Shown here one piece after another: positions 42,601 to 48,600 of a DNA stretch of 64,000 bases. Every line of letters begins with the position of its first letter. Position 1 is the first letter of the stretch. This DNA comes from Mytilus galloprovincialis (lineage: Eukaryota > Mollusca > Bivalvia > Mytilida > Mytilidae), in contig NC_134841.1 in the NCBI RefSeq assembly GCF_965363235.1, forward strand, positions 51,915,078 through 51,979,077, written 5' to 3'. The position numbers and the translations under genes are program-made. The notes beneath the pieces are model-generated. The model was not told the DNA's origin and ran no database searches. It was given only the letters and a program-made list of their open reading frames with translations.

Positions 42601-45600
42601 ATTGACTCTGAAAGACATTTAAATGACAAATAATATGTTATAAAGAAAAAAATAAATGTATTACTATAAAAGGGCAAAAAGTTGACCTGAAGACCCCCTT
42701 GTACACAAATATTGAAGTGAAATTTTCAACTTTGAATTAAAATTCACAAAAATATAAAAAGCCCGGTCAAAGTCTGTCAATTGACTCTTAAAGACATTTA
42801 AATGACAAATAATATGATATAAAGAAAAAATAAATATATTACTATAAAAGGACAAAAAGTTGACCGGAAGTCACCCTTGTATACAAATGATGAAGTGAAA
42901 TTTTCACTTTGATACTAAAATTCACAAAAATATGAAATGCCCGGTCAAAATCGAGAACGTAAACACGCTAAATGGCATGAAGTTTTGTATAAATTCTTGA
43001 AAGATAAAATTCCTAGAATAGATAAAAAACAAATTCCTTTTGTCATTGACCAAGAACCAGGTTTAAAAAAGGCTATTAGAGATACTTTTCCAAATTGTCC
43101 GATTATGTTTTGTTGGAATCATATAGAAGAAGATTTTAAATTCTGGTTAAAGGGCAAAGTGGATAGTGATAATATTAAAATTTATATAGATCATTTGAAT
43201 CAGATGTGGCATTCTGATAATGAAGAAGAATTTTTGGGGAAAAAAAATGAAATTAACATCAAGATGGACTCCCGTAGTTTTAGAACATTTCAATAAACAT
43301 ATATCTCCGGCAATTCAAAATCACTCTGGTAAATGGTTAATTGAAAAATATCCCGACATGTTAGATCCTTATTCTGGAATAACAAACATTCTTTCCGAAA
43401 GTATAAATGCCGTTTTAAAAAGAGAAAATGATTGGAAAGAGCTACCAGTAGATTTACTGGCTTTGGGTTTTATTACATACAAAATTTTGAGAATTATGAA
43501 ATGTTACGTGGACGTTCTGTTTTAGGAAATTATCATTTGAAAAAATTGTTTAGTAGAGCATTTATTTCACCATCAGATGTTATATTTCCAAAAAGAATTG
43601 TAAGTACTGATGAAGTAATTGAATACTTAAAAAACGACAAGCCACTTTTTCAGTCTAATTCTTTCCAATCTGACACTGATCCTTTAGGCAATTTAAATTC
43701 ACAGGAAATCATAAAACAAACAAACTCTGATGAGAACACTAGTACTAATCAGGTCAAATAAGAAAATAATGAGGTAATAGCTAATCAACAACCTGTCATA
43801 AATTACCCGACAATTAGTACTGATAGCAGTCAACAAAGTTTGGCACGGTTTATTGTTGACAATATTTTAATTACTTTGGTTCCACAACAAGGTGCGTTTA
43901 TTGTAAATGGCAGGAAAGGGAAATACTGTGTAACTCTTTTTCCAAAAGAAATATGTCAATGTGAATCCTCATCTACTTGTTTTCATATTTTGGCTGCAAA
44001 AATGAGTATAGGGTTAGAGCCAACAAAAACAGATAACGTCGTTAGTTTAAGGGCACTTTAAAACAAATAGCAAGAAAAAAATTGACAAAAAATCAGGAAG
44101 AAAACAACCAAGAGAAAATGATTATGGAATTGAATTCGAACCTGCGCCAGATTCACAATTTTCTATAAATACTCCTTCAAAGCAAAAATTGATGACAACA
44201 CCTTCAACGAATGGTAGCACAAAACCTAATAAAACGCCTAAAATATCAACCGAATTTTCAACTCCTAAATCAAAAAAAAACTTGAACTAAGTGTAATCGA
44301 AGAATATGCAGAGGAAACAAATATTATAAAAAAAATCGACCGAAATTATTAATAAATCACTCCCTGTGAAAAAAAGAAAGATAGACGATATCAACTTAGA
44401 TGAAATGGAAACCCCCACTAAAAAAACAAAAACTCTTTCAGATCTCCCGTGGATAGGTTATTGCAGTCAACAGCACAAACAAAATATTTTAAATAATCAT
44501 TATCTATGTTCTGATATCATTATTTCAACGCAAAATCTTCTGAAAATTGAGTTTCCAGAAATAAATGGGTTCCAGGAAACAACTTTAGCGCCTGTTAAGG
44601 TAAATGGTAAATGGGTAAGTAAAACCGGTTTTCAATCACAAGAGTCACCAAGTGTACAAATACACCATTATGGTAATGCTCATTGGGTTTCGTCTCTTCA
44701 AACTAGAGATGGAAACATCTATCTTCTAGACAGCTTATCATTAAATTTAACAACTTCATTAGAATATCAATTAACGCAAATCTACGGTAAAGACAAGAAA
44801 AAATTAATAATAAGAATACCCGATGTCCAAAAACAACAACACAGCATAGATTGTGGACTTTTTGCAATTGCAAATGCTCTTGAATTTTGTCAATCTGGGA
44901 TTAAAGGCGGTACTCATATCACATACGAGCAAAAAAATATGAGAGAACATTTAATTCATTGTCTTGAAAATGGTAAATCAGGGCTATTCTTATGACCAAC
45001 ACTAGGTTTCTTTATATGTCATGATCTATAGAAGTAGTTAAAAACGTATTGTTCCAACTTCTCTTGTATCCAAGAAACCTTTTAAGTAGATTTTGCGCAC
45101 TAGTTTTCAAAACTTGAGTTCATAGGCTAACAAGTTATTAAAGTTTGAAAATTGTATTAAGTGTTGTACTTTTATGGTTATAGGTCCTGCACAACTTCGG
45201 TTTGCGTTCATGTCAGAAAAAAATGAGCCGCGTCTTTACGGTCACAAGACAAACATTTCTTGTCATAACCAATACTTTCTTTACGTGTATAGACATTTGA
45301 TTAATAACCATTCATAATATAACAATGGGATTAAATTGTAATATAGATTACCGTCCTATGGTTCCTTCGTTAACATATAGTATTGGAGTGGGTCAAATAA
45401 CTTGTCGTAGAGAAAAACATACCGATTTCCTTAAATGCAACTTATGTTTATGCGCGAATAATATGACCGAATTGTATGATTATATATAAGTGTACCAAGC
45501 CAGGACCATGTAGTCTGAGTGTTGCCATCTAGACGTTGTTTGGTTATATCTGTCTTTGGGTTACTGTCTCATTGCCGTTTAATAACATCATCTTTTATCA

Positions 45601-48600
45601 TAACTCAAAACACATTTATGTTATGCTTGTGACGTGACTAACTTTCATGAATGTTGTTTGCGTAGACGATTGCCGATTTATTGAATGAAAAAAGAATGGA
45701 GAGCTATAACTATATAACTGGCTAATTCTTATATCAAAGATTCAAATTATGAAAAGAAAAAAGGACAAAAACCGACCAACAAATTAAAAAAAATAATAAT
45801 TTAAAATTTAAAACAAAAGACACGTTGTTAATTGTAACAACTAGTTAATGTATCAAAACTGAAACAAAATAGAGAATGGAAACAGAGAAGTTGTCAAAGG
45901 GACAGCAGCTTGTTATATATACGTTCATAAGAACGGGTTTTCCGAAAAATTTTAGAAAACTATATCCAACTTGATATGTTACACAGAGTCGGTTCTTGAT
46001 ATATTATCAATTTCTATGATAAAATCAGAAAATTTATTGTGTGTGTTTATAACATGAATTTAAGATTAAAAACACAATGTACAAGGTGCTGATTGCCAGA
46101 CCTCTATATTTAACCACACACGCTGGGATGGATTGATAACAATGTATGCTAGAGTTATCAGTCCTTAAAATAAATTTATTGCCAAGATTGGATTACCTCC
46201 CTTAAACCGGACTAATTCTTGGCAATGTAGCAAAATAACGTCAGCCAATCAGAAAACACGTTACATCCAGAATTAAATTATTTGATATTGATAAAACTTA
46301 TTTTGAATGGGTTTCATAGTTTATGAGTACTTAGTTAAAACTTGAGTAACGCATTTAACAAAATTAATTGGTTAGCAATAACCGGTCCCGTTACGTGCGT
46401 ACGTCGAGTTAGGTAGGTATGTCATTAAATTGATAATCTCTACCTGAACGTTATTTAATTTTATTAATGAGGTTATCTCTCATATAGTATATATATATAT
46501 ACATGTAGGATGAACAGTTCAAAAGAAAGTGTAGTTCATCTTCAATGTCTCCATTTTTGCAGCAAAGACAACTTTATATATATCTGTATTACCAAAGTCT
46601 ATATAAACTATAGGTATACAATTATATCAACATCAATAATACATACATAAACACAGACTATGTGACAGCAGAAGGTGTTGTAATGATAAACAAACATTAT
46701 TTTAACATTTTGGATCTAAGCTTAAAAATAAAGGCAACAGTAGTATACCGCTGTTCAAACTCATAAATCCATGGACAAAAAACAAAATCGGGGTAACAAA
46801 CTAAAACTGACGGAAACGCATAAATATAAGAGGAGAACAACGACACAACACTACGATGGTACAGTAACTAACACACATAGAAACGGACCAAGCATCAGAC
46901 AAAATCCCACGAGAATAACTAATATAACATCAAAACCAAATACATGAATTTGTGATAGACACGTCTTGTCGCAATGTCAATTTACACTCAAAAATAAGAG
47001 AAAACAAACGACGCAACGTTAAAACGTGTAACACACACAGAAACGAACTATAATATAACAATGGCCATATTCCTGACTTGGTACAGGACATTTTTAAAGG
47101 AAAAAATGGTGGGTTGAACCTGGTTTTGTGGCATGCCAAACCTCGCACTTTAATGGCAATGTTAAATATAACATAGAAATGACAACATAATATTACAGGA
47201 CTACAATACAAATAAATAGGAAAACGTATTAGACAAAGAGACACATGATTAATGAATAACAAAAAGCATCAGGTTTAAAATTTAATACGCCAAAAACGCG
47301 CCTCGTCCACACAAGACTCACCAGTGACGCCCAGATATAAAAGATCGAGAGCGAAAAAAAGTACAAAGTTGTACAGCACTGAAGATCAAAAGTTGAAAAA
47401 GGTTGTGTCAAATACGGCTAAGTTTGTATGCTTGGGATAAGAACATCCTAATTATTTAGAACAATTAATGCTATTGCAAACAGTAAATTTTATCAAATGA
47501 ATATAACAGATATACATAATGAAACTGAAGTATTAACTCATTACACAAAACAAACACGAATACATAATGAATGACCAACACAGAATAGACACACCCGACT
47601 CAGTCCAGGCCTCAACACAGTAAATAATGAAAATGACGTCACATACGACGGTGAAAAGGCATTAAAAATTACGTCACATACGATGGTGAAAAGGCATTAA
47701 AAATTTGAACATATGAAATTTCTGAAACAGCAGAAAAATTACGTCACATATGAAAAACTATATCTCAAAAGTAAGATAGAATTAGGATTGATTAAAGATT
47801 AAAATAGAACTAAATACTGATATTGCATTTAAACACAATGCATATTGCAATACTTATTAATAGTAGTTAACTATAATATGTATATGTGCAGATCTAATAT
47901 AAATTTACCTAAATTACACAATTCTTTTACATTATTAGTACTCATCAGTTTAATAAATTTGTACATCGACGTTTTTTCCAATAAAATGGCTTAATATAAA
48001 TTGTTCTAAAACCTTGAAAACGTGGACATTTGAGGATGAAATGAAACTCATCCTCTATATCATTTTTACAAAAAGTACATATTCTATTATTTCTTGTTAT
48101 ACCATAAAATCTTCCATTTTCTATAGCTAAGTTGTGGCTACTTAATCTTATTTTTGTTATACATTTTTTGTAAACATTTGGAATTGATTTGCATGAATAA
48201 AATTGCAGACAAAAATTATCTAACATATATTTATAATTAGAACATTTTGGAGACATATGCAACTGAGCATCAAGTTCTTGTTTTAGACAATCGTACAAAC
48301 GTTACTTTATGACAGCAAAATATACATCAGGAAAGTCACAAATAAGGTTTTGGCTATACCATACATCCCCTAAACCAATAAGAAAAAGTTCGTTCTTTAT
48401 AGAATACAACCAGTTACACTTATTATTTGGACATCTCTCTAATTCACAATATAAGTAGTTATAACAAGTTTTCAATATACAGTTTGAAGTATTTAGCAAT
48501 TTAAACCAATATTTGAAAATCTTACATTTTCTTGCGAAAATAAGAGGCAATCTACCTAGTCCTTGATATATCATAACATTGTTAGTAGACCACCTAACAC

